Notes under the pieces: model-generated
Told to the model about the DNA's origin: nothing
What the model saw: only the letters and a program-made list of their open reading frames with translations
Databases searched by the model: none
Virus record (IMG/VR): IMGVR_UViG_3300046011_010503
Location: 1-54,007 of that record
Reading direction: 5' to 3' (one strand)
Source: a virus
DNA length: 54,007 nucleotides
Shown here: positions 41,431-49,162 of the stretch, in pieces
Position numbering within the stretch: the first letter of the stretch is position 1
Layout: each line of letters opens with the position of its first letter
Position numbers and translations under genes: made by a program

Positions 41431-42050
41431 TGCGGCACCACCAAATCATCAAACACCACCGGCAGCAGCTGTTTGAATCTCTCCAACATCGGCACCGTTA
41501 TCTCAAGCATCTGCGGGTGAGGCTTCCCACTAGTACCAACGGTACGCAATCTGAAGAAATGCCGCCACTGCCGGAGGTTGTAGGTGCAGACAATTTCTGT
41601 TTTGAGCGAGTTAGGTAGCACCGCCCGGGCCTGTTGCGGGGAGGCTCCACCAGCCAACAGGTCCAGGTATGACGTCTCGGCAATTGCCATGGCTGCATAC
41701 CACAGAACAAAATTGGGGTGGCTATCATCCCAGAAACAGGGCTTAATAAATTCAACCCCGCCACTATAATTGCAGTACCTCGTTGACTCCTGGGAGTATG
41801 ATCCTATCCGGTGCCGAACCAGCTCGTGGGACACCCCGCGATCACAGATTATTTTGACAGAGATAGATTGGTGCTCCAGCACTGACTCGTGACCTCGGGA
41901 GATCAGGTTTTTGACAAATTTTAAACTGCCATCTGCAGTATGCCTATCTTCAGACTTGTAGCACACTCGACCAGCAACTTCAATATCCCTCAACATTTGC
42001 TCGTGATTGATCCATGTCAGTATCTCAAATCCTGCATTTACAATTTTCAC
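41427..42050 (-). CDS. thyX: Flavin-dependent thymidylate synthase
   Basis: 207 residues, GTG start with GGAG upstream. The ThyX signature RHRIGSYSQESTRY (79-92, RHRxxSxxxxSxR) and the upstream GHESVLEH (53-60) FAD/dUMP block are intact; the C-terminal basic stretch and TYNLRQWRHFFRLR helix are present. It converts dUMP to dTMP using methylene-tetrahydrofolate, NADPH and FAD. Phages carry it to supply thymidylate during replication. Placed next to a MazG-type hydrolase, it forms a nucleotide-pool pair. Confidence 0.95.
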   Translation of the reverse strand: MKIVNAGFEILTWINHEQMLRDIEVAGRVCYKSEDRHTADGSLKFVKNLISRGHESVLEHQSISVKIICDRGVSHELVRHRIGSYSQESTRYCNYSGGVEFIKPCFWDDSHPNFVLWYAAMAIAETSYLDLLAGGASPQQARAVLPNSLKTEIVCTYNLRQWRHFFRLRTVGTSGKPHPQMLEITVPMLERFKQLLPVVFDDLVVPQ

Positions 42051-42065
42051 AACTCTCCGCCTTTG

Positions 42066-42689
42066 TTAGAATTTTTTTCCGCCGTGTTTGTGGCCTCTGT
42101 TTTTATTGAACTCGTTTTTTGCAATGATAGCTTCAGCCACTCGCAAGTGCTCCTTTTCTGCGTAATCCATAATTCTGATTACCACATCTGCAAGCTCTTC
42201 CTCAATTCCTAAAAAATCAGGGATATGGTCAGAGTGCAAAAGAGTGCCATTGCGTGCCCACTCCAAAGCCTCGCTCAATTCAGAATGACACAACGCAATA
42301 AAGGCTGGAAAGTTGATTGTGCTTTCGTGCCATCCGTTGTCTACAGATGTTAGGTAGCACTGGAATTGCTTTTTGTTCCAAACCTCCAGAAAGGCGTCTG
42401 CTGATTTTGAAAGGTTAATGCCGGCAGCTTCTAATATTTCCTTTTTTCTCTTCTCAAGCGCCGACTTAACCCATTCATTCCAGGCAAGCACCAGGTCGGC
42501 TGGTTTTGTGCCAGAAAACTCTTTGCCACATTGTGAGCATTTTATTATATACGCTACGCTTCCCACTTGAGGGTAAACACGAGCAGAGCACTTTAGGGAT
42601 TCTCCGCTGCAATAGCATTTTTTTGCAGTGTTTTGAATTTCGCTAATAATGTCAAGAACATCGCGATAACCTTCTGTGTGTTTGTTCAC
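42066..42689 (-). CDS. Zinc-ribbon/MazG-type nucleotide pyrophosphohydrolase fusion
   Basis: 207 residues, GTG start overlapping the radical SAM stop, with GAGGGGG upstream. The N-terminal 75 residues form a Lar-like zinc ribbon (CYCSGESLKC, CSQCGKEFSG, ending DLVLAWNEW). The C-terminal part has the MazG metal sites: SELSEALEW (E137, E140) and EEELADVV (E165, D168), plus the typical tail NRGHKHGGKKF. MazG-type enzymes hydrolyse NTPs or dNTPs to monophosphates and pyrophosphate, cleaning non-canonical nucleotides or lowering alarmone signals. The ribbon could target it to nucleic acid or a protein. Confidence 0.83.
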   Translation of the reverse strand: MNKHTEGYRDVLDIISEIQNTAKKCYCSGESLKCSARVYPQVGSVAYIIKCSQCGKEFSGTKPADLVLAWNEWVKSALEKRKKEILEAAGINLSKSADAFLEVWNKKQFQCYLTSVDNGWHESTINFPAFIALCHSELSEALEWARNGTLLHSDHIPDFLGIEEELADVVIRIMDYAEKEHLRVAEAIIAKNEFNKNRGHKHGGKKF

Positions 42690-43714
42690 ACATACCCCCT
42701 CGTAGCATTAAACGGATTCTGGTCAAACAAATATCCGGGATCAAAAAACTCTCTTCCTAAATCAAGAATCGACGCAATAGAAATATCAAGAGGTGTTAAC
42801 CCGGCACCATCAAACCCCGAAGCGTAAATTTTATTCCAGCCGCCGCAATGTATTCTGAGAGCGCAACTCAAACACGGACTGGTTGTAATAGCAACCCCGT
42901 CACCCAGCTCGCACGCAGAACGCCATAGTTTAGCTAGTTGTTCCCCGCAATGCCCGTTGTCCCATTCGCCCGGGTCGTAGAGCACATACCGCGCATTGGT
43001 CACGTACGGCCAGTATTTGGGCTTTAAATGGCACATCGGGAAATAGCGCAGCGTCACAAACCGCCCGGCGTCCAGAATCATGTCAATGCACTGCTCCATG
43101 AGTGGTGCCAAAACCCTCGGATCCACCGCAACCTGGCGCAGCTTCTCCGGATCCGACCACTCGTAGTGCGGCAGAAAATTGAGCAACACGACGTGATACG
43201 CACCATGGTCAATAATGGTTTGGACAATTTCAGGTAGCTGTTTGTAGTTGTCCTGCTGCAGCGTAGTGTTGGATCGCCAGGGGAGTTTTGTCTCTTTGAG
43301 ATACTCCATGATCGCCATTTGTTTTCCGGCTGCAGCGCTGGATCCGGATATTTTATTTATCACCGATCCTATTCCATGAATTGACAAGTGCAGATGGTTA
43401 ATGCCAGCATCAAATAAGTCTTGATAGTACTCGGGGTCTGCGGTGCCGTTGGTAATTATTGAGCTAGTCATACCCTCATTTTTTACCGCCTCGACCCACG
43501 GCACCAGGTGAGGCCAGAGTGTCGGCTCTCCCCAGCCAACAATAACTGAATGGTCACACCCACGGTCCTTACCCTCTCTGACTTGCTGCATTATGGTTTC
43601 CAGGGGAATGTCTATTGCCTGGTTGAACCCTGGGGAGTGCCGGTAAAAGCACTGTTGACATTTCCAGTTGCAGCGCTTTGTAACTTCAACGCCTATCCGC
43701 CTGCATTGATTCAT
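42686..43714 (-). CDS. Radical SAM enzyme with C-terminal Cys cluster
   Basis: 342 residues. The 4Fe-4S motif CxxxCxxC is at C15, C19, C22 (KRCNWKCQQCFY); GWGEP (60-64) is the SAM-binding GGE-type motif; SIITNG (85-90) and LHLSIHG follow. Late cysteines (C228, C256, C281, C284, C290, in CLSCALRIHCGGWNK) resemble a SPASM/twitch auxiliary cluster, seen in peptide- and sugar-modifying enzymes. The start overlaps the methyltransferase stop. Likely role: modification of a peptide, sugar or base within the decoration module; the substrate cannot be read from sequence. Confidence 0.85.
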   Translation of the reverse strand: MNQCRRIGVEVTKRCNWKCQQCFYRHSPGFNQAIDIPLETIMQQVREGKDRGCDHSVIVGWGEPTLWPHLVPWVEAVKNEGMTSSIITNGTADPEYYQDLFDAGINHLHLSIHGIGSVINKISGSSAAAGKQMAIMEYLKETKLPWRSNTTLQQDNYKQLPEIVQTIIDHGAYHVVLLNFLPHYEWSDPEKLRQVAVDPRVLAPLMEQCIDMILDAGRFVTLRYFPMCHLKPKYWPYVTNARYVLYDPGEWDNGHCGEQLAKLWRSACELGDGVAITTSPCLSCALRIHCGGWNKIYASGFDGAGLTPLDISIASILDLGREFFDPGYLFDQNPFNATRGYV

Positions 43715-44307
43715 TTCTCAACCCCTTTAGTCACAATTTTCATCCAACTCGAGTCCATGAAAAGCAGATCAGGAACACCGATTGTATCGTTCACAGCATT
43801 AACAACCTCGATGTGGTCTTCTAAATGCGTCGCCGTTGCATCGTAATCGTGCCCACCAATAACACTTACGCCTAAATGAAGAAGTGGGTGCCATGAGTTT
43901 ATGTCTGACACCACATTCTTGTAATCGTGGGCGGCATCGATATAGATAGTTCCGAAATTTTTTCCTGAATTTACAAAGCCTTGAGCGGCCTCCGCACTTG
44001 AAAGCTTTACTTTTGTAAAACTCCCTTCAAAACGAGCCATTCTATCGTCAAAGATTTCTTCTGGGCCCTTCTCTCCTTCTTTCAAGCTGAAATACGTTCT
44101 GTCCCAAATATCAACGAAATATTTTGGGCCAGTAAAAATCTGTGCAAACACCTCTGAGGCTTCGCCAGAAAAACAACCAATCTCCACAAAAGGGCACTCT
44201 CTTAAATATTCTGGAACGTGAATACAAAAGTCAATCAGCCCAGTTAGATAAAGCGGACCTGTCCGGTGAAACCTCGGCTTTGTCGTATCAATAAACGGTT
44301 TAAGCAT
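43711..44307 (-). CDS. Class I SAM-dependent methyltransferase (Methyltransf_24-like)
   Basis: 198 residues from the ATG at 44307, which has GGGGGA just upstream; seven further codons are possible. Motif I is FVEIGCFSGEAS (40-51), the acidic strand end is FVDIWD, and IYIDAAHDYKNVVSDINSWHPLL is the characteristic central block of family 24, which methylates small molecules or sugars in polysaccharide clusters. A GGHDYD follows. It overlaps both neighbours by 4-8 bases (glycosyltransferase and radical SAM gene), supporting a joint pathway. Confidence 0.8.
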   Translation of the reverse strand: MLKPFIDTTKPRFHRTGPLYLTGLIDFCIHVPEYLRECPFVEIGCFSGEASEVFAQIFTGPKYFVDIWDRTYFSLKEGEKGPEEIFDDRMARFEGSFTKVKLSSAEAAQGFVNSGKNFGTIYIDAAHDYKNVVSDINSWHPLLHLGVSVIGGHDYDATATHLEDHIEVVNAVNDTIGVPDLLFMDSSWMKIVTKGVEK

Positions 44308-44902
44308 GAATCCCCCATTTCTGTTCAAATGTTGCCTTGTTTTTATCCCAGAACTCTCCGGTCTGGTTTTTCATTTCGTTGATATGCACAACCCGGCACC
44401 CCTCCACAATCGCAAATCTACCGCCCGGGTGCCGCCGACGCAGCTGCATCAGAAAGTCGTCATCCTCAAACCCACTCCCCACAAACGCCTCATCAAACCG
44501 CAAGTCCTCATTTCGGAACGCGACACATGCTGTCGGGAGTTTCGGAACGATTGTTATTCCAGTGGTGCCAGGTACCCCTTGATCGGCACCCATCATAAGC
44601 GCTGGGGACCAATCGGTTTTAATAAGTCGTGCGGATACCATCAGCAGTGTGTCATCAGCCAGTAGGGCATCAACCAGGGCATTGTGCCACTTTGGATAAA
44701 ACCCGCACAGATCATCGTCACACATCACCACAATATCGGCCGCCGATCGGTTTAGGCAGCAGTTGCGGTTATGGGCGGCACTCCCCTTACTCGAGTGGAC
44801 AATAACCCTATCCGGCCAGCAGAATCCCTCCAGGTCGCAAATAACCGGGGAAACATCCTCTGCGCTTTTGATGGTCGGCACTAGAATTTCAACAGTGAGC
44901 AT
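44300..44902 (-). CDS. Family 2 glycosyltransferase (GT-A)
   Basis: 200 residues from ATG 44902 (AGAGG 10 bases upstream; an ATG at 44911 is the alternative). Starts LTVEILVPT; SAAHNRN (41-47) is the donor-base loop and CDDDLCGF (61-68) the DxD metal site; GFEDDDF (144-150) is the acceptor/catalytic block of polypeptide-GalNAc-transferase-like and capsule GTs, followed by VHINEMKN. Complete for a minimal GT-A catalytic domain, no membrane segment. Acts with the neighbouring methyltransferase and radical SAM gene. Acceptor unknown. Confidence 0.82.
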   Translation of the reverse strand: MLTVEILVPTIKSAEDVSPVICDLEGFCWPDRVIVHSSKGSAAHNRNCCLNRSAADIVVMCDDDLCGFYPKWHNALVDALLADDTLLMVSARLIKTDWSPALMMGADQGVPGTTGITIVPKLPTACVAFRNEDLRFDEAFVGSGFEDDDFLMQLRRRHPGGRFAIVEGCRVVHINEMKNQTGEFWDKNKATFEQKWGIHA

Positions 44903-44903
44903 A

Positions 44904-45314
44904 TTACACATACCTCTTTTTCTTTTTATCCCACCGGTACCCGCAGGCAGGCCCAAGAATTGAATTGCGAGAAAAACCTTCATACTCTTTGTCCATACAA
45001 TATGGGTATGCCTCGCAAGCCATCGGTTTTTTATTGGTGTCGTGCAACTGGCATTGGCGGATCAGCATCAGATCGTCACCGCCCACACACACTTTAGTCT
45101 CTTTTACAACCGGGCCAACAAACGAATGGCACAACTGCTTGCAGTCATGCGGCACCGCAACTAGCTGCATTTTTCCATCCACCGACACAGCGTGAGACCG
45201 CAGCCCTCTAGCCTCAATCCATCGATTACTGATCATGTCGGAGCCCATGAGCATTAAAATGTTCTCGCAGCACCACCCACACTGGTTACACGGCACTGGA
45301 ATACCCCTTCTCAA
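44904..45314 (-). CDS. CxxCxxCC (YkgJ/FliB-type) metal-binding protein
   Basis: 136 residues. CNQCGWCC at 9-16 is the YkgJ-family signature, followed by late cysteines in KPMACEAYPYC and GPACGYRW. The family binds zinc or an iron-sulfur cluster and includes flagellin lysine N-methylases. This short form has no obvious methyltransferase fold, so it may be an electron-transfer or accessory partner of the radical SAM enzyme three genes down. It overlaps the upstream ORF by 29 bases. Confidence 0.78.
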   Translation of the reverse strand: MRRGIPVPCNQCGWCCENILMLMGSDMISNRWIEARGLRSHAVSVDGKMQLVAVPHDCKQLCHSFVGPVVKETKVCVGGDDLMLIRQCQLHDTNKKPMACEAYPYCMDKEYEGFSRNSILGPACGYRWDKKKKRYV

Positions 45315-45618
45315 AAACCTTCCACCAAAACTTATATATCACAAGTAAAGCCGTTGTATCGCTGGTCCTAATGCGCTTTGTGGTGATTGAGAATTTTTTG
45401 AGCCAATCCTGCTTGAACATAATGCCTAGGCGCAGCGCCCAAGTAGGAACATGTTGCTGCAGTTCTCGGACCCAATCCGGCCCCATCTGCATTACCAGAT
45501 TGTTCCAGTGACGACTCCTGACTTGCTCTTTTTTCATTGCGTTGTACATTTCAATGGACCACTCTTTATTGTCCTTCATCGCTTTACGCCGCATTGCACG
45601 ATTACTCATACCATCCAC
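45286..45618 (-). CDS. Small basic protein of unknown function after terL
   Basis: 110 residues, strongly basic and Trp/Met-rich (SRHWNNLVMQMGPDWVRELQQHV; LLVIYKFWWKVFEKGY). Starts within the end of the large terminase gene (ATG at 45618 or 45609). No Cys, no signal. A DNA-packaging accessory is possible from position only. Confidence 0.62.
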   Translation of the reverse strand: MDGMSNRAMRRKAMKDNKEWSIEMYNAMKKEQVRSRHWNNLVMQMGPDWVRELQQHVPTWALRLGIMFKQDWLKKFSITTKRIRTSDTTALLVIYKFWWKVFEKGYSSAV

Positions 45619-47744
45619 CCACCTTCTGCTTTGGTTTGCGTTACTGACTCAGGTGCGTTTAATTTATTCAAAACATTTGTTTTTCTTATTGAGTATGACT
45701 CAAGCTTCAAATCAGTTTTTTCCATATGCCCTCGCTCTTTTAAATACCCAACCGCATTGCAAAGTGCCCTGCAAAGCCCAAACCCTTTTGCTGCAGGTCG
45801 CCCAGCCTCAATAATCCACGACGACATTTGTCGGGCAGTCTCCCCGCAGCGAGAATTAATGATGACCAGCTTATTGAAGATCATTTGAGAAATCAACGTT
45901 ATTGAGCCTGGCTCGTCATATCCAATATTGTCTACAATATTTATCTTTTTTTTCAGATATCCATTTGACATACTGTCTTTGGTGTAGTTGCCACTAGAGC
46001 TGTTTGTTTTGGCAGCAAACATCAGCGGGCTGCCAAGCCAAGTGTGCTTTTGCATTGTTTTTAAATGACCCTTAGACACCGATCTCACGTTTGCCTCAAC
46101 AACAGGGACCACAATATCGGGCATAGACGTCGGGTTTACCACTTCACAATAAACCCACAATTGTCCGGCGTTTGCGTTCCACATTGCCAGTATTATTGAT
46201 GTTGTGAAATCATCCTCAACCCATTGACTGCATATCAGCTTTGAATGAGAGGAGAGGTTTGCGAAATTAACCGCAAAACTCATCGTTTCCCCGTTATAAA
46301 TAGACCACACATGAGCAATATTTGGAGCGTGCGTTTCGTAGGCTACAACCATGGCGTCCGCAATATCGTCGTGAGCGGCACCAGGGACAAGACCAACCTC
46401 TTCTAAAAAATCAGTGTTCCACGACGCTCTTTTTAGGTAAACGTTCCCAGCCTCAAAAGCAGCCTGCAAAACTTCCCACTTCGATCTTTTATCCCCTGGC
46501 AACTGCAATTTTTTGACGACTCGCAGTCCGTGCAGGGCGTTTGACAGTGTGGTGTAGCAGTCTTTGTATCCTCCAAAAGCTTCAACTCCGATTGTTATCG
46601 CACCATCAGCAATGGCGGTAGCCTTGATTGTTTTGTCTCTTTGCGGTGCATCCCACCGGCCACGGACCATGTCATCGATATAAACGGTTGGTATTTTTTC
46701 CCCGTTAGGCAGCTGCTGCCACCGGACACCAAGTTTGATTCCGACCGTATAATCCGGATCCTCTTTGTCTACGGTCTTTTTCGTGCTAGCCAAATCCCAT
46801 CCTCGGCAATACACAATATCCCTAGGCATCTGAGCCGGCTGGATATATTCAATCCGGTCCGTTTTGAAAAATGCCCCTTCACGTCCGATCGGCTCACACT
46901 GCAGCAATCCGGCAACCGAGTACGCCGGACGAGCAAACTGCCCCCGGTACCACTCGAGAGAATACCGCTCTGGAAACAAATACCCGCTAGGATAAACGTC
47001 AGATCTTGCTGGGAATTTTAGCTCTTCGAATTTTGGGAAATCTGGATTTTCTTTCATATTTCGGGCAATTCGCCCGAACGGATCATCGATATGCCATGGG
47101 GTTGCTAGAATAATCATTATGTGGACCGGAGCCAGACGGGAGCGAATATCATCCTCAATGCTCTCCCACACCTTATCACGGATCCGAGAGCTCTCAGCCT
47201 CTTCACGACCCTTGAAAAAATCGTCTACAATGGCCAGGGAGCCACCTTTACCGGTAATCGATCCACGGATACCAACCCAGCGAGCCTGCCCCTGGCGCCC
47301 CTCGACGCCCCAATTTTTAACACTAGCATCAGTGCTTGATAGTTTTACTCCCGGGAACACCGCGCGATACCGCTCATCGAGCATTATGTTGCGGGCAAAG
47401 CGAGAGAATCCCTCAACCAGCGAGCTCGTGTATGCAGCAACAATTATCTCCTCGTCGGGAAACAGCCCGAGAAACCTCGGGGGAAAATAGCGGGAAATAA
47501 TATCACTCTTACCGTGGCGAAATGGAACCTTGACAATTAGGTAGGTGCTCTTCCCATTGCGAAAATCTTCTATCGCCTTGTCCAGTCTATCGCATATTTT
47601 TTGCGTATGGTATCCGACAACCATCGGGCGAGAGCGAACCTGCCAGAGATATTGCATAAAGTAGAGCTGTGTCCGGCGGGCGAGCTCACCTTTAATGGCT
47701 TGCGTAGTAGGCATTGTGATATTTGGGTTGATTTTCTGCATCAC
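45606..47744 (-). CDS. Terminase large subunit with extra C-terminal RNase H-like region
   Basis: 712 residues (GTG at 47744; the next codon is ATG). ATPase: Walker A-like VPFRHGKS (73-80), Walker B LAIVDDFF (170-177, D174/D175), coupling ATPW (214-217). Nuclease: GWDLAS (D317), GVEAFGG (E388), HDDIADAM (D459/D460). It pumps DNA into the capsid and cuts the concatemer. TerL proteins of this kind normally end soon after residue 470. Here 240 more residues follow, with strand patterns like a second nuclease domain (WVEDDFTTSIILAMWNANAGQ, VVPVVEANVRSV, LCRALCNAVGYLKER) but without a full acidic triad. The start overlaps the small-terminase stop. Confidence 0.93.
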   Translation of the reverse strand: MMQKINPNITMPTTQAIKGELARRTQLYFMQYLWQVRSRPMVVGYHTQKICDRLDKAIEDFRNGKSTYLIVKVPFRHGKSDIISRYFPPRFLGLFPDEEIIVAAYTSSLVEGFSRFARNIMLDERYRAVFPGVKLSSTDASVKNWGVEGRQGQARWVGIRGSITGKGGSLAIVDDFFKGREEAESSRIRDKVWESIEDDIRSRLAPVHIMIILATPWHIDDPFGRIARNMKENPDFPKFEELKFPARSDVYPSGYLFPERYSLEWYRGQFARPAYSVAGLLQCEPIGREGAFFKTDRIEYIQPAQMPRDIVYCRGWDLASTKKTVDKEDPDYTVGIKLGVRWQQLPNGEKIPTVYIDDMVRGRWDAPQRDKTIKATAIADGAITIGVEAFGGYKDCYTTLSNALHGLRVVKKLQLPGDKRSKWEVLQAAFEAGNVYLKRASWNTDFLEEVGLVPGAAHDDIADAMVVAYETHAPNIAHVWSIYNGETMSFAVNFANLSSHSKLICSQWVEDDFTTSIILAMWNANAGQLWVYCEVVNPTSMPDIVVPVVEANVRSVSKGHLKTMQKHTWLGSPLMFAAKTNSSSGNYTKDSMSNGYLKKKINIVDNIGYDEPGSITLISQMIFNKLVIINSRCGETARQMSSWIIEAGRPAAKGFGLCRALCNAVGYLKERGHMEKTDLKLESYSIRKTNVLNKLNAPESVTQTKAEGGWMV

Positions 47745-48436
47745 CCAGATACCTTTTCTGCCAAAGCAAGAAATACTTTCAGCTCTTCCGAAGACAGCTT
47801 TGACAAATCCATATTATTGAGTCCGACCCCTGCAGCTGCAACAGGGGCAGCATCTTCTTTAAACATACCCAAGTGTTTTCCCATCAGCTCAAGCGGTCCT
47901 TTTTTGTCGTGCAGCTCAAGCTTAATTGTTTGCCCGCATATTTGGCCAAGTGGGTTTATATCCTGTTTTACTTCAACTTTTTTAATTGCCCGGGTTGCAG
48001 TTCCCAGCATCTGTGTCGGCACAACTTTTACAGCATACAAGTCAGCCGAGTCAGTTGTCTCATCTCCATTTTCGCTGGGTGCGGCGGGCCCCCAACTCAA
48101 ATAGTTGCCCATATCTGAAAATCCGCAGGCTGCCAGGTGCGCTAGAACTTTGTCCGTCGTTGGAGTCATCTCTTCTATATTGCTCTTTCTCCAACTATCT
48201 ATTCTGTGAATAAGCTCAGTATTTACGCTTTGAGTATGCAGCATAGATTGAGCTTTATCATAAGCTGACCTGAAAATCTCGTTTGGCCACATTCTACGAG
48301 CAACCTCCGAGAGGTTTCCTTTTGCCTGGATGTAAAACTCAACGAATTGTTTTTTTTCAGCTATAGCAAGAAGTGCCTTTGGTCCACACACAAAGGGCTT
48401 GCTTTTTGTTTTTTTTGATGCGGGCTTTTTAATCAT
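47741..48436 (-). CDS. Terminase small subunit-like DNA-packaging protein
   Basis: 231 residues from the ATG at 48436, selected for the AGGAAG site 6-7 bases upstream; the frame opens further to an ATG at 48517 that lacks one. The basic N-terminus (KKPASKKTKSKPF) precedes a helical DNA-recognition part (KKQFVEFYIQAKGNLSEVARRMWPN, helix-turn-helix-like). The C-terminal KKGPLELMGKHLGMFKED is a typical small-terminase block. It recognises the packaging site and loads TerL, whose gene follows with a 4-base overlap. Confidence 0.85.
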   Translation of the reverse strand: MIKKPASKKTKSKPFVCGPKALLAIAEKKQFVEFYIQAKGNLSEVARRMWPNEIFRSAYDKAQSMLHTQSVNTELIHRIDSWRKSNIEEMTPTTDKVLAHLAACGFSDMGNYLSWGPAAPSENGDETTDSADLYAVKVVPTQMLGTATRAIKKVEVKQDINPLGQICGQTIKLELHDKKGPLELMGKHLGMFKEDAAPVAAAGVGLNNMDLSKLSSEELKVFLALAEKVSG

Positions 48437-48549
48437 CTGCGCTTCCTGCGCTTTAGTTAAAACGGATACTCGAAGGTGGCAAGGGGTTGATAAAAAAGTA
48501 CCACCTCCGAGGTCCATGAGTTCTTAATATACTAAATAATTTTATAAAA

Positions 48550-48579
48550 GCTATAATTATTTTTATTTTTTCATTGCAA
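48550..48579 (-). promoter_or_regulatory. Possible leftward promoter for the terminase operon
   Basis: TTGCAA (48574-48579) is palindromic and could serve as -35 leftward, with TATAGC (48550-48555) as -10 at 18-base spacing. The -10 matches only four of six consensus positions. It lies 114 bases before the chosen terS start. Confidence 0.3.
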
Positions 48580-48602
48580 AACCATATCTTTATCGCTATA
48601 TT
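48574..48602 (+). promoter_or_regulatory. Sigma70-like rightward promoter
   Basis: -35 TTGCAA (48574-48579), 17-base spacer, -10 TATATT (48597-48602). It lies 30 bases before the first gene of the short plus-strand operon, which has a CAGGAGGG ribosome site. The -35 coincides with the possible leftward -35. Confidence 0.65.
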
Positions 48603-48632
48603 AACATTAATCAATCACACTCAGGAGGGCAC

Positions 48633-48773
48633 ATGCTTTACATGCTCATAACAAACACAGCGACTGACAAGTTCTTTTTTATTCCATGGAATGGATTGTC
48701 ATCAATTTCAGACAAGATTGCTGAGAGGCAACCAAAGTACATAACCTTTGAAGAAGTGGTGGTATCCTTTTGA
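48633..48773 (+). CDS. Small plus-strand protein (46 aa), first gene of short operon
   Basis: 46 residues, ATG preceded by CAGGAGGG. Sequence MLYMLITNTATDKFFFIPWNG...EEVVVSF; compact, no motif. It is the first gene behind the rightward promoter. Function unknown. Confidence 0.6.
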   Translation: MLYMLITNTATDKFFFIPWNGLSSISDKIAERQPKYITFEEVVVSF

Positions 48774-48880
48774 TTTCGAAAAACAATAACGCTGACTGCC
48801 TCATTGTCGGGCTTTTCTTTCTCTTGCTTGCGGGAGCCGTTGCTGTAGGATACGCAATTGGGACCATATTGCCCTTATGA
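48770..48880 (+). CDS. Small membrane protein (36 aa), TTG start
   Basis: Starts at TTG overlapping the upstream TGA (TTGA). After a short polar start (residues 1-9) there is one hydrophobic segment (LIVGLFFLLLAGAVAVGYAIG) to the end. The ribosome site is weak (GTGGTGG), so expression probably relies on coupling. A tiny regulator of membrane function or a toxin-like peptide is possible. Confidence 0.5.
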   Translation: MISKNNNADCLIVGLFFLLLAGAVAVGYAIGTILPL

Positions 48881-49074
48881 AATCTAATAAGGGAATTACC
48901 AGCTGTTGGTATTGCGGGACTCGTGTTGGGTTACAGCAGGGGTTTAGACATAAGTATAAAGTTTGCGCATATCACGCAAGAGAGGAGGAGAATGAAAATA
49001 TTGAGCTGCAAAGAATTTGCGGAACGATTGGGAGTCAGTGCAGTGAGGGCTCGCCAGCTGTGTGCAGCGGGTAG
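48877..49074 (+). CDS. Small zinc-ribbon-like protein
   Basis: 65 residues; its ATG overlaps the upstream stop (ATGA). The first half has SCWYCGTRVGL and VCAYHAREE, two halves of a zinc knuckle. The second half overlaps the HTH gene in another frame and looks less protein-like, so the true extent is uncertain. Confidence 0.42.
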   Translation: MKSNKGITSCWYCGTRVGLQQGFRHKYKVCAYHAREEENENIELQRICGTIGSQCSEGSPAVCSG

Positions 49075-49162
49075 AGTTAAAGGTGCAGAAAAAAAAGCGC
49101 ATGACTGGATTATTCCAGCCGGCGCTAAAGACCCAAGACGAAAGGTAAAGTGTGCAAAATAA
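48992..49162 (+). CDS. Small helix-turn-helix protein (excisionase/MerR-like)
   Basis: 56 residues from an ATG with AGGAGGAG directly upstream, clearly better than the longer frame to 48923. LSCKEFAERLGVSAVRARQLCAAGRVKGAEKKAHDWIIPAG is a winged HTH_17 / excisionase-type DNA-binding domain. Basic tail. The only transcription regulator recognised in the window; being the fourth gene in an operon back-to-back with the terminase operon, it may control this divergent region. Confidence 0.75.
   Translation: MKILSCKEFAERLGVSAVRARQLCAAGRVKGAEKKAHDWIIPAGAKDPRRKVKCAK

Noticed and set aside
47741-48517. Longer small-terminase start at 48517
   Set aside because: No ribosome site there and the extra 27 residues look non-coding; the ATG at 48436 has AGGAAG at good spacing.
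48992-49162. Taking the excisionase-like HTH protein as proof of a temperate phage
   Set aside because: No integrase, attachment site or repressor was recognised; the same fold serves many phage regulators.
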